A program made the position numbers and the translations under genes. Below are positions 37,169 to 46,909 of a stretch of 64,000 nt of DNA, one piece after another. Source of the stretch: Paracerasibacillus soli (GTDB taxonomy: Bacteria; Bacillota; Bacilli; Bacillales; Amphibacillaceae). Under the pieces are notes generated by a model, which made no database searches, was not told the DNA's origin, and was given only the letters and a program-made list of their open reading frames with translations. The stretch lies in NCBI RefSeq assembly GCF_034006335.1, contig NZ_JAWDIQ010000003.1. One strand, 5' to 3'. The stretch's first letter is position 1. Every line of letters starts with the position of its first letter.

Positions 37169-38860
37169 ATGAAGAAAAAATTAGGTTTTAAAAGCATTCA
37201 AGGTAAAATACTATTAGGATTTTGTGTGTTGATCATTCTTACGGCTATAATGAGTACATACATTCATTTTTCAACAAAAAATATAAATAAAGATACAAAG
37301 GATATTGTAAAGGAACAAATTCCGTTAATGAGTTTGGCTGCACAGTATACTTCTAAAATGTATCAGATTGATTCATTAGTCCGTGAGTATTTTTTATATG
37401 ATGATGAAACAGTAAAAGGTGAAGTGGAACAAAGTAAAGCTGAACTTCAAGAAATAGAAGCACAACTTATAGAAAAGAACAATGAAAAAGGGGTAAAACA
37501 ATTAGCGAAGATTCGTGAAAATTGGGAAGCTGTCATCGATGGAGCGCTATTAGAGTTTGGAAAGGGAAATATGAATAATGCTTTAGGTACGTTAACAAAG
37601 GCGGAGGAAATATCAAATTCGCTTCAAAAAGGCTTTGCGGGCATGACAGCTCACCGAGAACAATTGATTTCGGATAAAGGAGACGAAATTATCTCGCAAG
37701 GTTTACGTAATTTAATTATTGCCATGGTCATCGCTCATATTGTGTGTCTTGGTGGAATCGCAATTGCAATTGTTACAGCAAGATCTATTTCTAAACCAAT
37801 CAAAACAGTGATGAAGAGAATGAATGATATTGCAAATGGTGATTTAAATAATGAGCCATTAGTAACAAATAAAAAGGATGAGATTGCCCAACTAGTAGTG
37901 GCAACAAATAGGATGACAGATAATAATCGGGAACTAATTAAGGAAATTAGCCATGTGTCTGATTCAGTTTCAAGCCAAAGTGAAGAATTAACACAATCAG
38001 CAAGTGAAGTAAGAGAAGGAACCGAGCAAGTAGCTAGAACGATGGAAGAATTAGCACAAGGCTCTGAAACACAGGCTAATAGTGCAAGTAACTTGGCAGA
38101 AATGATGAATACATTTAATCAAAGTGTTGAGGAAGCAAATAATAGTGGAAAACAAATAGAGGAAAACTCGCAACATGTACTGGACATGACGGCTAAAGGA
38201 AGTCAATTAATGGATACATCTACAAAACAGATGGAAAAAATTGATAGCATTGTGAAAGATGCCGTGCAAAAGATGGAAGTACTTGATAAGCAATCCCAAG
38301 AAATATCGAAACTCGTTGCAGTCATCCGCGATGTGGCAGATCAGACAAATTTACTCGCGTTAAATGCCGCAATTGAAGCTGCAAGAGCTGGGGAACAAGG
38401 GAAAGGCTTTGCCGTTGTAGCAGATGAAGTGAGAAAACTAGCCGAACAAGTATCCTTATCGGTTGATGATATTACACAGTTTGTTACAAATATCCAGACA
38501 GAATCAAGTGTTGTCGCTGATTCATTAGGTGAGGGATATAAAGAGGTAGAACAAGGATCACAACAATTATTGACTACAAGTGAAACATTCCAAGAAATCC
38601 AAGAAGCTGTAACTGAGATGGTAAAAAATATCGATCAAGTTTCAGATCGCTTATCAGCTATTACCGCAGGAAGCCAAGAAATGAATGGATCCATTGAGGA
38701 AATCGCGTCTGTTTCAGAGGAAGCGGCCGCTGGTGTAGAAGAAACAGCAGCATCTGCTGAACAAGCAAGTAGTTCAATGGATGAAATCGCCGGAAGCTCC
38801 GCGCAACTTGCCAAATTAGCAGAAAACCTAAATGAATTAGTGGGACGATTTAAAATATAA
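37169..38860 (+). CDS. Methyl-accepting chemotaxis protein 1
   Basis: 563 residues. TM1 (ILLGFCVLIILTAIMSTYIHF), a four-helix-bundle sensor, TM2 (LIIAMVIAHIVCLGGIAIAI), a HAMP domain (SISKPIKTVMKRMNDIANGD) and the signalling hairpin ADQTNLLALNAAIEAARAGE...KGFAVVADEVRKLAEQ. Ends LVGRFKI. The sensed ligand is unknown. ATG 37169 follows AGGGGTG. cheV follows 43 bp later, so they probably form one unit controlled by sigma-D. Confidence 0.93.
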   Translation: MKKKLGFKSIQGKILLGFCVLIILTAIMSTYIHFSTKNINKDTKDIVKEQIPLMSLAAQYTSKMYQIDSLVREYFLYDDETVKGEVEQSKAELQEIEAQLIEKNNEKGVKQLAKIRENWEAVIDGALLEFGKGNMNNALGTLTKAEEISNSLQKGFAGMTAHREQLISDKGDEIISQGLRNLIIAMVIAHIVCLGGIAIAIVTARSISKPIKTVMKRMNDIANGDLNNEPLVTNKKDEIAQLVVATNRMTDNNRELIKEISHVSDSVSSQSEELTQSASEVREGTEQVARTMEELAQGSETQANSASNLAEMMNTFNQSVEEANNSGKQIEENSQHVLDMTAKGSQLMDTSTKQMEKIDSIVKDAVQKMEVLDKQSQEISKLVAVIRDVADQTNLLALNAAIEAARAGEQGKGFAVVADEVRKLAEQVSLSVDDITQFVTNIQTESSVVADSLGEGYKEVEQGSQQLLTTSETFQEIQEAVTEMVKNIDQVSDRLSAITAGSQEMNGSIEEIASVSEEAAAGVEETAASAEQASSSMDEIAGSSAQLAKLAENLNELVGRFKI

Positions 38861-38903
38861 AAGAGAATGGGAGGAAAGTGGGGTCAGACCCCCGCTAATT
38901 AAT

Positions 38904-39812
38904 ATGAACAAAAGTGGAGATATTTTATTAGACTCAGGCACAAATGAGTTGGAAGTTATTTTATTTTATTTAGGAAATGAAACGTATGGCATTAATGTGT
39001 TGAAGGTAAGAGAAATTATCGTCCCTATGCCCATTACAAAATTACCGCAATCACATGATCATGTAGAAGGTGTCATTCGTCTTCGTGAGGAAGTACTACC
39101 CGTCATCAATTTGGAAAAAGTACTAAATATTCCACGGGAAAAGATTGAGTCAGAAGATAAGTTTATCGTTTGTGAATTAAATCAAACAAAAATTGCTTTT
39201 CGAGTTCACGGCGTGAAGAAAATTCATCGCATTTCCTGGGAGCAAATTGAAAAGCCGGATGATTTATCGACAGGTCGTCAACCATTTGCAAGTGGCATTA
39301 TTAAAATGGCGGATGAAATGGCAATTTTACTAGACTTTGAAAAAGTAGTCATTGATATTAGCCCAAAGGTAGGAATTAATGTCGAGGCGGTAAAAGCACT
39401 TGGCCCACGTGAGAGAAATACAAAGAAGATTATTGTGGCTGAGGATTCAGCTGTATTACGGGAGTTAATAAAAGATACGCTATATGAGGCAGGGTATCAA
39501 GATGTGCAATTCTACCAAAACGGGAAAGAAGCATGGGATTACTTGGAATCTATCGGTGATGATAAGGGAAAAAATCCACTAGATACTGTGCAACTGCTAA
39601 TTACGGATATCGAAATGCCACAGATGGATGGACATCATTTAACGAAGCGCGTGAAAAGCCATCCGCGGTTAAAGGATATTCCAGTACTCATATTTTCATC
39701 GCTTATTACGGAAGACTTACAGCATAAAGGGGAACAAGTTGGAGCTTCCGGACAAATAAGTAAACCGGATATTGTAAGATTGATTCAAGAGATTGACAAA
39801 CTCGTACTATAG
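38904..39812 (+). CDS. cheV: CheV, CheW-receiver coupling protein
   Basis: 302 residues. A CheW-like domain (EVILFYLGNETYGINVLKVREI, VIRLREEVLPVINLEKVL) followed by a receiver domain with IIVAEDSAVLRELI, phospho-acceptor Asp in LLITDIEMPQMDG (about 235) and ISKPD. It couples receptors to CheA and adapts by phosphorylation. Its nearest Shine-Dalgarno, GGGAGGAAAG, is about 25 bp from ATG; the palindrome GGGGTCAGACCCC lies between. Confidence 0.92.
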   Translation: MNKSGDILLDSGTNELEVILFYLGNETYGINVLKVREIIVPMPITKLPQSHDHVEGVIRLREEVLPVINLEKVLNIPREKIESEDKFIVCELNQTKIAFRVHGVKKIHRISWEQIEKPDDLSTGRQPFASGIIKMADEMAILLDFEKVVIDISPKVGINVEAVKALGPRERNTKKIIVAEDSAVLRELIKDTLYEAGYQDVQFYQNGKEAWDYLESIGDDKGKNPLDTVQLLITDIEMPQMDGHHLTKRVKSHPRLKDIPVLIFSSLITEDLQHKGEQVGASGQISKPDIVRLIQEIDKLVL

Positions 39813-39824
39813 AATGTTAGAATA

Positions 39825-39877
39825 ACATGCCTGGCACCCGAACAATGCTAAATTGTATAGGTGCCAGGCATGTTTTA
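39825..39877 (+). terminator. Terminator of cheV, GTGCCAGGCA repeat family
   Basis: ACATGCCTGGCACC and GGTGCCAGGCATGT form a perfect 14-bp stem followed by TTTT. A related hairpin lies at 40813. Confidence 0.8.
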
Positions 39878-39920
39878 TATATAGCAAAATATCACTTATT
39901 TGGGAAGTTATAAGAAAAGT

Positions 39921-40065
39921 ATGGTGGAAAGTAACTATTTAATTAAGTTTACACCTATTGCGATAGACGACTTAGATGAAATTCATCATTATATTTCAGA
40001 AGAGTTATTTGTTGAAGATGCTGCAGCAGATTATTAAACGGAATAGAAAATAATATAATCATCAA
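39921..40065 (+). pseudogene. RelE/ParE-family toxin remnant
   Basis: ATG 39921 reads YLIKFTPIAIDDLDEIHHYI and SEELFVEDAAADY, then a stop; one base later LNGIENNI follows. This is the N-terminal half of a ParE-type toxin (FTPxAxxDLDEIxxYI). The C-terminal half with catalytic or gyrase-binding residues, and any antitoxin, are missing. The sequence runs directly into a GH1 fragment on the other strand. Dead by truncation. Confidence 0.6.
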
Positions 40066-40222
40066 ATACTTTATCATAAAACTCTAGTCCTTTTTTATTC
40101 GGGGTTTCATCATCACCATTTGGAAAAATTCTTGTCCAAGCAATAGAAAGTCTTAACGCCTTAAATCCCATTTCAGCAAATAGAGCAATATCTTCCTTAT
40201 ATCTATGGTAAAAGTCAATTGC
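40052..40222 (-). pseudogene. 6-phospho-beta-glucosidase (GH1) fragment, inverted N-terminal piece
   Basis: The minus strand encodes AIDFYHRYKEDIALFAEMGF, LRLSIAWTRIFPNGDDETPN and KKGLEFYDKVFDDYI, the N-terminal region of GH1 6-phospho-beta-glucosidases. It abuts, head to head, the plus-strand C-terminal piece starting near 40225. The catalytic acid region (TFNEIN) is missing. Confidence 0.7.
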
Positions 40223-40224
40223 CC

Positions 40225-40755
40225 CACAGGGTAGTAACTATTCCATCCACAGGTGAAACTAGTTCACCTATAGTAGGCTCAATTGCAACCCCTTTTCCCA
40301 TCGCACAGAAGAAAATAAATATATTTCAGTCTGTCAGGAATCCATATTTAAAAACATCTGAATGGGGTTGGACGATTGATCCAAAAGGTTTACGAATAAC
40401 TGCAAATCAGCTTTATGATCGTTACCAGAAGCCTTTGTTTATTGTAGAAAATGGCCTTGGGGCGGTAGATGTTCTAGAATCTGATAATAAAGTTGTAGAT
40501 GATTATCGAATTGAATATTTACGCCTACATTTAAAGGAAATGAAGGAAGCGATTAAAGATGGCGTTGATTTGCTTGGCTATACAAGTTGGGGACCTATAG
40601 ATATAATTAGCGCTAGCACAGGTGAAATGAAAAAGCGCTATGGTTTTATTTACGTAGATAAAGATAACAAAGGTCATGGAACTTTAAAGAGAACTAGGAA
40701 AAAATCGTTCGATTGGTATAAACAAGTCATTGAAAGTAATGGAGAAAATTTATAA
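40225..40755 (+). pseudogene. 6-phospho-beta-glucosidase (GH1) fragment, C-terminal piece
   Basis: TSEWGWTIDPKGLRITANQL, then the nucleophile motif PLFIVENGLGAVD, and GVDLLGYTSWGPIDIISAST followed by GEMKKRYGFIYVDKDN. This is the last third of a GH1 enzyme of the phosphotransferase-linked type. About 260 central residues are lost and the N-terminal piece is inverted beside it. The C-terminal frame is otherwise clean, so the rearrangement may be recent. Confidence 0.75.
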
Positions 40756-40812
40756 GGTGGAGTAGCAATCCAGTTTCTTGAAGGAAAATATAATATTTTA
40801 GAGAAATAATGA

Positions 40813-40860
40813 AGTACCTGGTACCAAACAAATCTAATTGTTTCGGCACCAGGTGCTTTT
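40813..40860 (+). terminator. Terminator-like repeat after the GH1 fragment
   Basis: GTACCTGGTACC pairs with GGCACCAGGTGC, then TTTT. Same family as 39825. Confidence 0.6.
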
Positions 40861-41371
40861 TAAGATTTTCAACGGGGCATTTAACTCTTTAGTTAAAACT
40901 TTATTTAGAGCGCGAGCTTTTGGCTGAAGTAAATATAAAACAAGAAGACTAATCATCCTCATTCATATTGAACCACAATCTACATCTAAAGGAATTCCGT
41001 GAATGTATATTTATCTACTGAATCCGACTATATGGAAAATGCCGGAACTGAATTTTGCCAATCGCAGTACTAGCTAAGAAGTGCTCCGGATCGATTTACA
41101 ATTAAAGCTCCTATATTACGTGTATTTTCACACCACCATTTATAACTGCATCTTGTCAAATAAATTGGCAAACTTCCATTGAATAAAATAACCCTGCGGT
41201 AGTGAATATAATACAAACATTGACTGTATCCAATGAAGGATCTAGTCATTTTTTCTTGCCTTTTTTGGTACTGTTTAAAATTAAGTTATTCTTAAGGAAT
41301 TTATGAAGTAGTTTTTAGGTTTTGATATGTAAATTGAACTTATACATGATTTTTTGGTATCAGACGAGGGG
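40861..41371. other. Intergenic, nothing recognised
   Basis: About 500 bp without a supported ORF. GAGGGGATG before 41378 is the start of the IS-split hydrolase gene. Confidence 0.3.
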
Positions 41372-41504
41372 ATGATGATGACGGAAAATAAGATATATAT
41401 TCTTTTAACGGACACCAGCTCATTTTTAGCTAAAATGATAAAGCTGTATACAAAGAGGCGATATAATCATGCTTCAATATCTTTTGACCTTGAATTATCA
41501 GAGG
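41372..41504 (+). pseudogene. YiiX/NlpC-P60-like cysteine hydrolase, N-terminal part (split by IS21)
   Basis: Reads KIYILLTDTSSFLAKMIKLY, then RRYNHASISFDLELSE, where the His of NHASI is the conserved active-site histidine of this permuted papain-like family. The IS21 copy interrupts it after GAG G. Removing the IS and one CAGAGG duplication joins it in frame to the part starting at 43973. Confidence 0.75.
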
Positions 41505-41569
41505 TGTATTTCGCAAGTGAAAAGTGAGCCACTTCGCAATTAAATTTTGAACCACCCTAAAATAAATAA

Positions 41570-42327
41570 TTATTCATCAGTTGATTCGTTTTTTAGCCAT
41601 TCCTCCGTCTCACGCATTCTAAAAGATGGGCCATTCATATTTAAAACATGCGATTTATGTGTTAATCGGTCTGTTAACGCAGCCGTGAGTACTTGATCAT
41701 GAAATATTTCATTCCATCTTGTAAATGGTAAGTTACTTGTTATAATCGTTGATTTTCTTCCTGCACGTAAGGAAAGATGGGTAAACAATAATTCTGCACC
41801 TTCTTTATCGAAGGAGATATAACCAAGTTCATCAATTATAACTAAGTCATATTTTTCAAATTTCAGTTCAAATGAACGAAGCGTTCGATCTGACCTACTT
41901 TCTTTTAATTGATTGATAAGTGAAGGTACCGTCGCAAAAAACACTTTATATCCAGTTAAACAAGCTTCCATACCTATCCCAATAGCCGTATGGGTTTTAC
42001 CAGTACCAGGCGATCCTGTTAATATGACATTTTGTCCTTCCTTAATGAAATCTAACTGTTTTAAAATAGGTATTTTTTGTTGTGCTTGTGGAGGCAATGC
42101 CTCAGAGATAATTCTTCTAATAACTTCTTTTGCGGGAAATTTGCCGTACGAATTCTATTTTGTTTTGCTCGAATAAATCTATCTTCCTTTTCCTGCATCA
42201 ACACTTGATGCAGGATTTTAATGGCTTGTTCTGGTTGTGTAAATGATGTTTCTTCGTTAACTAGTTTTCGTATACTTGGTAATCTAAGATCCTTACACAT
42301 TTGAATAACTTGTTCTTTCATTGTCAT
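41570..42327 (-). pseudogene. istB: istB, frameshifted copy
   Basis: Same protein as at 18128, but one C is missing (CCTCAGAG for CCTCCAGAG), so it breaks after FPQKKLLEELSL. A downstream frame keeps Walker A GSPGTGKTHTAIG and the rest (175 aa). If the base is a sequencing error, the gene is intact. Confidence 0.9.
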
Positions 42328-43868
42328 GATGAAGTGACCTCCTCTAATTGATTAAATAATGTTGCATATGCCATCATGTTATTTTCCGCTTGCTTAGTTA
42401 TATCGTCGTCACTCTGCATTGAATGACCTTCGCTCGATAGAGATTGTTCGCATAGAAACAAAATTCTTTCTGTCGAAACATGATCCATCCGTATGGCTTT
42501 AAGCTGCTCAATGGCGCTTATCACTTCATCAATATTGTTATTCATTTGTATATAAAGGATTAACTCTAGAAATTCTTTTTCTTTTCCTATATAATGTTCA
42601 TAAGATATTTTTAATTTTTGTTGGTGCTTGCCTCAAACATTCACTTTGGGCGATAGCACCTTTTTTCCTTTCAAATGTTTTTAAATAATGATTAATATCC
42701 ATAATCCATTGATGCAATCCCCAACATCGTTCATGTGTAGCGACCAGTTCACCTTCTACAAATAACTTTATTTTCTTTGCACCTACTTTGGCCTTAATAT
42801 ACTTTCCAACATGTCCCTCAGGGACAGAATAATGATTTTGCTTAAAAACAACCGTGCTATATTTATCCACTCTTACCTCTATCATATCTGCTGGATCAAA
42901 GGATGACATAGCAGGTCTAGACTGCACTGCTTCTTGCCCCAATAATTCATGATGTGACACTTTATGTTCGTGATGAGTTCTTTTATTTAATTTTACTAAC
43001 GTGGTTTCTAAATGCATACTTGCTTCATTTAAACTTTGGAAAGAGTATACCGCTGAAAATGCCTTTCTACGAATGAAATCAACACTTCTTTCTACATGGC
43101 CTTTTTCATTACCTTTTCTTGGTTGGCATAACCGAATGTTAAACTCATAATAATTCGATAAGTGAACCATACTATCAGTTATTTTTCTTTCTGTGCCAAC
43201 GAATTGCTTCACGACTGTTCTCATATTGTCATAAGTAAATACCTTTGGTATGAATCCGATATGATTAATAAATTCAGTATGAACATCTAGCACACAAACC
43301 ATAGATTGAGATTCATATATTCTCGCAAATCGATAATTACTGTACGGTAAAGTGAAAATCGCTAAATAATATACTTTTAATTTTTGATCAATCTCTAGCT
43401 TAATTTCTCCCCAATCAAATTCAACTTCATATCCTGCTTCGGCATGTCGACGAATAAATACCTCTTTCGCTTTTGATGTTTCTTTGTTTACGAAATTACG
43501 TACCGTTGTATAGCTAATATCGTGTCCTTCATCCAATAGCTTTTCATGCATATCTGTCATTTTCATTTGTTGCTTTGACATATAATGCTCTTTTTCCATT
43601 GGTTTTCCTTGATATAGCTTCTTAGTTTAGCTTTTATTTTTTCTGTTAATGCTCTTTGTTTTCCTTTTCTTTTCTTGTAAGTTGGAGGTCGAAGGACCTC
43701 TTCCGTAATCGGTAGGTTTTGTACATCCTCGTGTCTACTTTGTTTAAACTGCTTAATATATTTACGTACTGTATTTCTTGCTTTCTTTGTTTGTTTTGCA
43801 ATTTTCCGTTCACTCAAACCTTCTAAATGCAATTGGATTATTTCTTGTTTCATCTTCAAAGTAATCAC
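42324..43868 (-). pseudogene. istA: istA, frameshifted copy
   Basis: Same protein as at 18883, in three pieces (43868-43563, 43599-42598, 42545-42324). One break is a T6-to-T5 run, the other a 2-bp loss near 42602. The DDE core is still in one frame. Not functional as assembled. Confidence 0.9.
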
Positions 43869-43972
43869 TCCAGCTTCCCCTTAGCGACAGTTGCTAAGGA
43901 TATTTTCTACTGAAGTGGTTCAGTTTTCAAGTGCGATGGTGGTTCAATTTTAGAGTACCATATACACAGAGG

Positions 43973-44421
43973 TATATAGTTTTGGCAGAAAGAAAGCTGG
44001 AAACCCAATTAATGGAGGATTTGTAAAGGAAGATGTGGAACAAGGTTTATTTAAAGAAGCAAATTGTGCTATTTATTCTCTAACAGTAACCGAAGTTCAA
44101 ATGCAAAAGATGAAACGGTATATACAGGAAATCGAAGAGAAAAAGGAAGAATACCGCTACAATTTCATAGGTTTATTCGGGTTTATCATAAAAAGGCCAA
44201 TAAAAAGAGATAAAGCGCTATTCTGTTCTCAATTTGTTGCATCGGTACTAAAGGTCTGTAACATTGTTGACTTTAAGCAACCACTATCACTTGTTGCACC
44301 GCATCATTTGCAAGAGGTACCTAAATTGAAATTAGTGTATGAAGGAAAACTAAAGGCCCATCATAGAGAAAAAAGTGATGATTGGTATGTTCCAGCTTCT
44401 TCCACTCCTGTTGAAATGTAA
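43973..44421 (+). pseudogene. YiiX/NlpC-P60-like cysteine hydrolase, C-terminal part
   Basis: Reads VYSFGRKKAGNPINGGFVKE and continues to RDKALFCSQFVASVLK, where the Cys of LFCSQF is the expected nucleophile, then PLSLVAPHHLQEV. Rejoined with 41378-41504 it gives 191 residues with both catalytic residues and no other lesion: clean inactivation by IS21, so the insertion looks young. Confidence 0.75.
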
Positions 44422-44702
44422 TATAACACTTTAATGCCAATTTCTTATACGGTTTGGAAGTATGAGAAGCGATATTTTACATTATTATTTCGACCTTATT
44501 TGATTAAATGAATACAAATTCAGGCTTCACCTAGGGTGTACATCAGGTTTTGCCTTTTTCTTTTGGCGTTTTTTTAAAACCACCTAATTGGCTTTTATTT
44601 TAGACTACCTTTATCTTATTAATCTATCTAAATATTAGTTCTAATGCATTCATAATTTTATGGAAAGCAGCTCCAAAGGTTATTAAATGATGTCCAAAGT
44701 TA
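44422..44702. other. Intergenic, nothing firm
   Basis: A weak AGGC...GCCTTTTTC hairpin at about 44521-44565 could end the split hydrolase transcript. Otherwise AT-rich. Confidence 0.3.
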
Positions 44703-44730
44703 TTGACATGTATATCAGGTTTGTTAAAAT
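44703..44730 (+). promoter_or_regulatory. Sigma-A promoter of the small XRE regulator
   Basis: TTGACA (44703) and TAAAAT (44725) with a 16-bp spacer, about 35 bp before the gene. Confidence 0.6.
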
Positions 44731-44765
44731 AAAAATGTCCAATTACTTTGACATAGGTGATGTTA

Positions 44766-44957
44766 ATGAAAAATAAAATTAAAACAATGAGAAAGAAATT
44801 AGGGATTACACAGGAAGAACTTGCTAAAAGATGTGGTGTAGTTAGGCAAACAATAAATTGTATTGAAAATGATAAATATGACCCTACTTTGGAGCTAGCA
44901 TTTAAATTATCAAAAATATTAAAAGTAAAGGTAGATGAATTGTTTATTTATGAGTAA
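44766..44957 (+). CDS. Small XRE-family regulator
   Basis: 63 residues from ATG 44766 (AGGTGA 5 bp upstream; in-frame GTG 44757 lies within that site). Nearly all of it is the helix-turn-helix MRKKLGITQEELAKRCGVVRQTINCIEN, then KYDPTLELAFKLSKILKVKVDELF. This minimal form is common in Firmicutes and often represses its own operon. Its stop overlaps the start region of the deformylase gene, so they are cotranscribed. Confidence 0.85.
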   Translation: MKNKIKTMRKKLGITQEELAKRCGVVRQTINCIENDKYDPTLELAFKLSKILKVKVDELFIYE

Positions 44958-45525
44958 ATTCCATTCAAATTATATAATTACAATGAAGGATATTGTCAGA
45001 GAAGGTAATCCAATTTTAAACCAAGTTACACAAGAAGTAAGAGTACCGACGTCGGAAGAGGACAAGGAAACATTAATTTGCATGATGAACTTTCTGAAAA
45101 ATAGCCAGGACCCCAATCTAGCAAAAAAATATAACTTACGTGCAGGGGTAGGTTTATCAGCTAATCAGATTGGTTTGAATAAGCGTATGTTTGTAGCATA
45201 TTTATCGGATGAGAAGGGTAAAGAACATGAATACACTTTAATTAATCCGAAAATAATTAGTCATTCTGTATCTATGATTTATTTGCCACAAAGTGAAGGA
45301 TGCCTTTCGGTTGATCGAGAGATAAGAGGATTTGTTCCAAGATATGAGCGAATTAAAGTGAAAGGGTATAATTTACTAGGCGAAGAGATAGTATTAAAAT
45401 TGAATGGATATCCTTCTATCGTAGTTCAACATGAAATAGATCATTTAAATGGTATTATGTTTTATGAACGTATTAACAAGGAAAATCCATTTAAATTACC
45501 GGAGAATGCCAAGAGTTTATATTGA
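44950..45525 (+). CDS. def: Peptide deformylase
   Basis: About 191 residues. All three metal-site motifs are present: GVGLSANQIG, EGCLSVDRE and HEIDHLNG. Removes formyl groups from nascent proteins using Fe2+ or a similar ion. The start is uncertain: ATG 44935, 44950 or 44983 (MKDIVREG, where most homologues begin). It is encoded together with a small XRE regulator rather than near fmt, so it may be an accessory isoenzyme. Confidence 0.9.
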   Translation: MSKFHSNYIITMKDIVREGNPILNQVTQEVRVPTSEEDKETLICMMNFLKNSQDPNLAKKYNLRAGVGLSANQIGLNKRMFVAYLSDEKGKEHEYTLINPKIISHSVSMIYLPQSEGCLSVDREIRGFVPRYERIKVKGYNLLGEEIVLKLNGYPSIVVQHEIDHLNGIMFYERINKENPFKLPENAKSLY

Positions 45526-45602
45526 ATGCCATTATTTTATCCAGCAGAGGGTAGCGAAAGTGTGGAACTATCTGCTGATAAAGCATGACTTTATATTAAA
45601 AT

Positions 45603-45636
45603 CCTGGTACGCTAATAACGTTACCAGGCTTTTTAA
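45603..45636 (+). terminator. Terminator of def
   Basis: CCTGGTA and TACCAGG with inner ACG/CGT pairs, followed by CTTTTT. Confidence 0.7.
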
Positions 45637-45676
45637 AAATTCTCATTGGGGTTAATTCTTGCAATTGAAATTTACT

Positions 45677-46876
45677 TTATATCGAGTTGTTTGATATTAC
45701 ATCCACCATATGAACAAGCTCAAAATCTTGTTGTTTTTCTATATAATGACTGAAAAACCTTGCATCAATTCCAGTCAAATTCTCAAAAAATACAACATCC
45801 GCCAGCCAATCCCGTTCCATCATATGTCGAATATTGATTAATCCCTGTTTGGAGCCAAAGTCAATGATGGACTTTATTTTTTGTGGCGTTTGAATTGGGA
45901 TTATATTATCTAAAGGTTCCATTTTTAGATAGCCTTTGCGATGCAAAGCAGCATAATAATTACGATGATTTTTTGCATTCATTATTTCCAACCTAGCTGC
46001 ACGGTAACCTAAGACTTGTAAAGATGTTTTCCATTTCTCCTTTAAATCTAGATATGCATCAGGATTAGTTAAATGAGAAATCAATTGTATATCTTGTGAA
46101 AATTCCTCTTTTGGTAAAAGAAAAGCTCCCGCAAATAAATTTGCTTCTTTTTCAATGTTTTTATATTCATCTTTATCCAAACTAGTAAATTCAACCCGAT
46201 AATGAAGTAATAGGTGACCGAGTTCGTGGGCGATATCAAAATTTCGCCTAACTGCAGATTTCTTAAGATTACCTAATATAATAAAAGGACGTTCCTGTCT
46301 TGTCCATAAACTGTATGCATCTATCTCCTTACCAATTGCCTTTTCAGAAATAAACACACCGCTTTTTTCTACTAAAAACATCAGATTGTCATTCGTGTGA
46401 TGATCAAGCCCCAATTCTTGCCTGGCTAAATTTGCTACTTTTTCTATCTGTGTTTCTCTATCTTCCTTTGATGTATTTAAATAGTGAATGACTTTATCTC
46501 TTAATAGCATGATTTTTTGAGTAGGGTATTTAATCTTCAAGGATAAGTAGTTAATGAAGCTATCTAAATACGCCATATACTTCGCTTCAGATTGCGTTTT
46601 TGAAATCACATTTCGCTCTTTTGAACGATAAGCTATATTTGTAATAGGTATATTTTCTGATGATGTATAACGATTAAGTACATCACTTGAATAAAAATAG
46701 GTGCTTTTTACTTTGAAAATAGCCTTTAGTTGATTGATTATGTTCATCTTTGGTGAAGTGTAATTATTTTCGTATTGCCAAACGGCTTGTTCTGTAACGC
46801 CAAGGATACTAGAGAGCTGTTTGCGTGAATATCCGTGCATCGTACGGAGGTTAGTTAAATTCTCACCGTTAAACAT
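45677..46876 (-). CDS. XRE-ImmA/IrrE metallopeptidase fusion
   Basis: 399 residues. N-terminal helix-turn-helix (LTNLRTMHGYSRKQLSSILG, VTEQAVWQYENN), then an ImmA/IrrE-type zinc peptidase with HELGH at 217-221 (FDIAHELGHLLLH) and a downstream Glu-rich EKEANLFAGAFLLP. Such proteins cleave or inactivate a partner, often a toxin or repressor. AAGGGGAG precedes the start. It lies 33 bp after the gene at 46910, forming a two-gene operon. Confidence 0.88.
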   Translation of the reverse strand: MFNGENLTNLRTMHGYSRKQLSSILGVTEQAVWQYENNYTSPKMNIINQLKAIFKVKSTYFYSSDVLNRYTSSENIPITNIAYRSKERNVISKTQSEAKYMAYLDSFINYLSLKIKYPTQKIMLLRDKVIHYLNTSKEDRETQIEKVANLARQELGLDHHTNDNLMFLVEKSGVFISEKAIGKEIDAYSLWTRQERPFIILGNLKKSAVRRNFDIAHELGHLLLHYRVEFTSLDKDEYKNIEKEANLFAGAFLLPKEEFSQDIQLISHLTNPDAYLDLKEKWKTSLQVLGYRAARLEIMNAKNHRNYYAALHRKGYLKMEPLDNIIPIQTPQKIKSIIDFGSKQGLINIRHMMERDWLADVVFFENLTGIDARFFSHYIEKQQDFELVHMVDVISNNSI

Positions 46877-46909
46877 AACGCTCCCCTTTCATGATAATAA
46901 ATTACTATA

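Larger units (their letters stand above)
41505..43966 (-). mobile_element. IS21-family insertion sequence, copy 2
   Basis: 2462 bp, almost identical to copy 1 but 5 bp shorter; target duplication CAGAGG at 41499-41504 and 43967-43972. Differences: one C lost at about 42103, two bases at about 42602, one T at about 43593 and one C at about 43876, plus a T-to-C change at about 43540. Confidence 0.93.
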
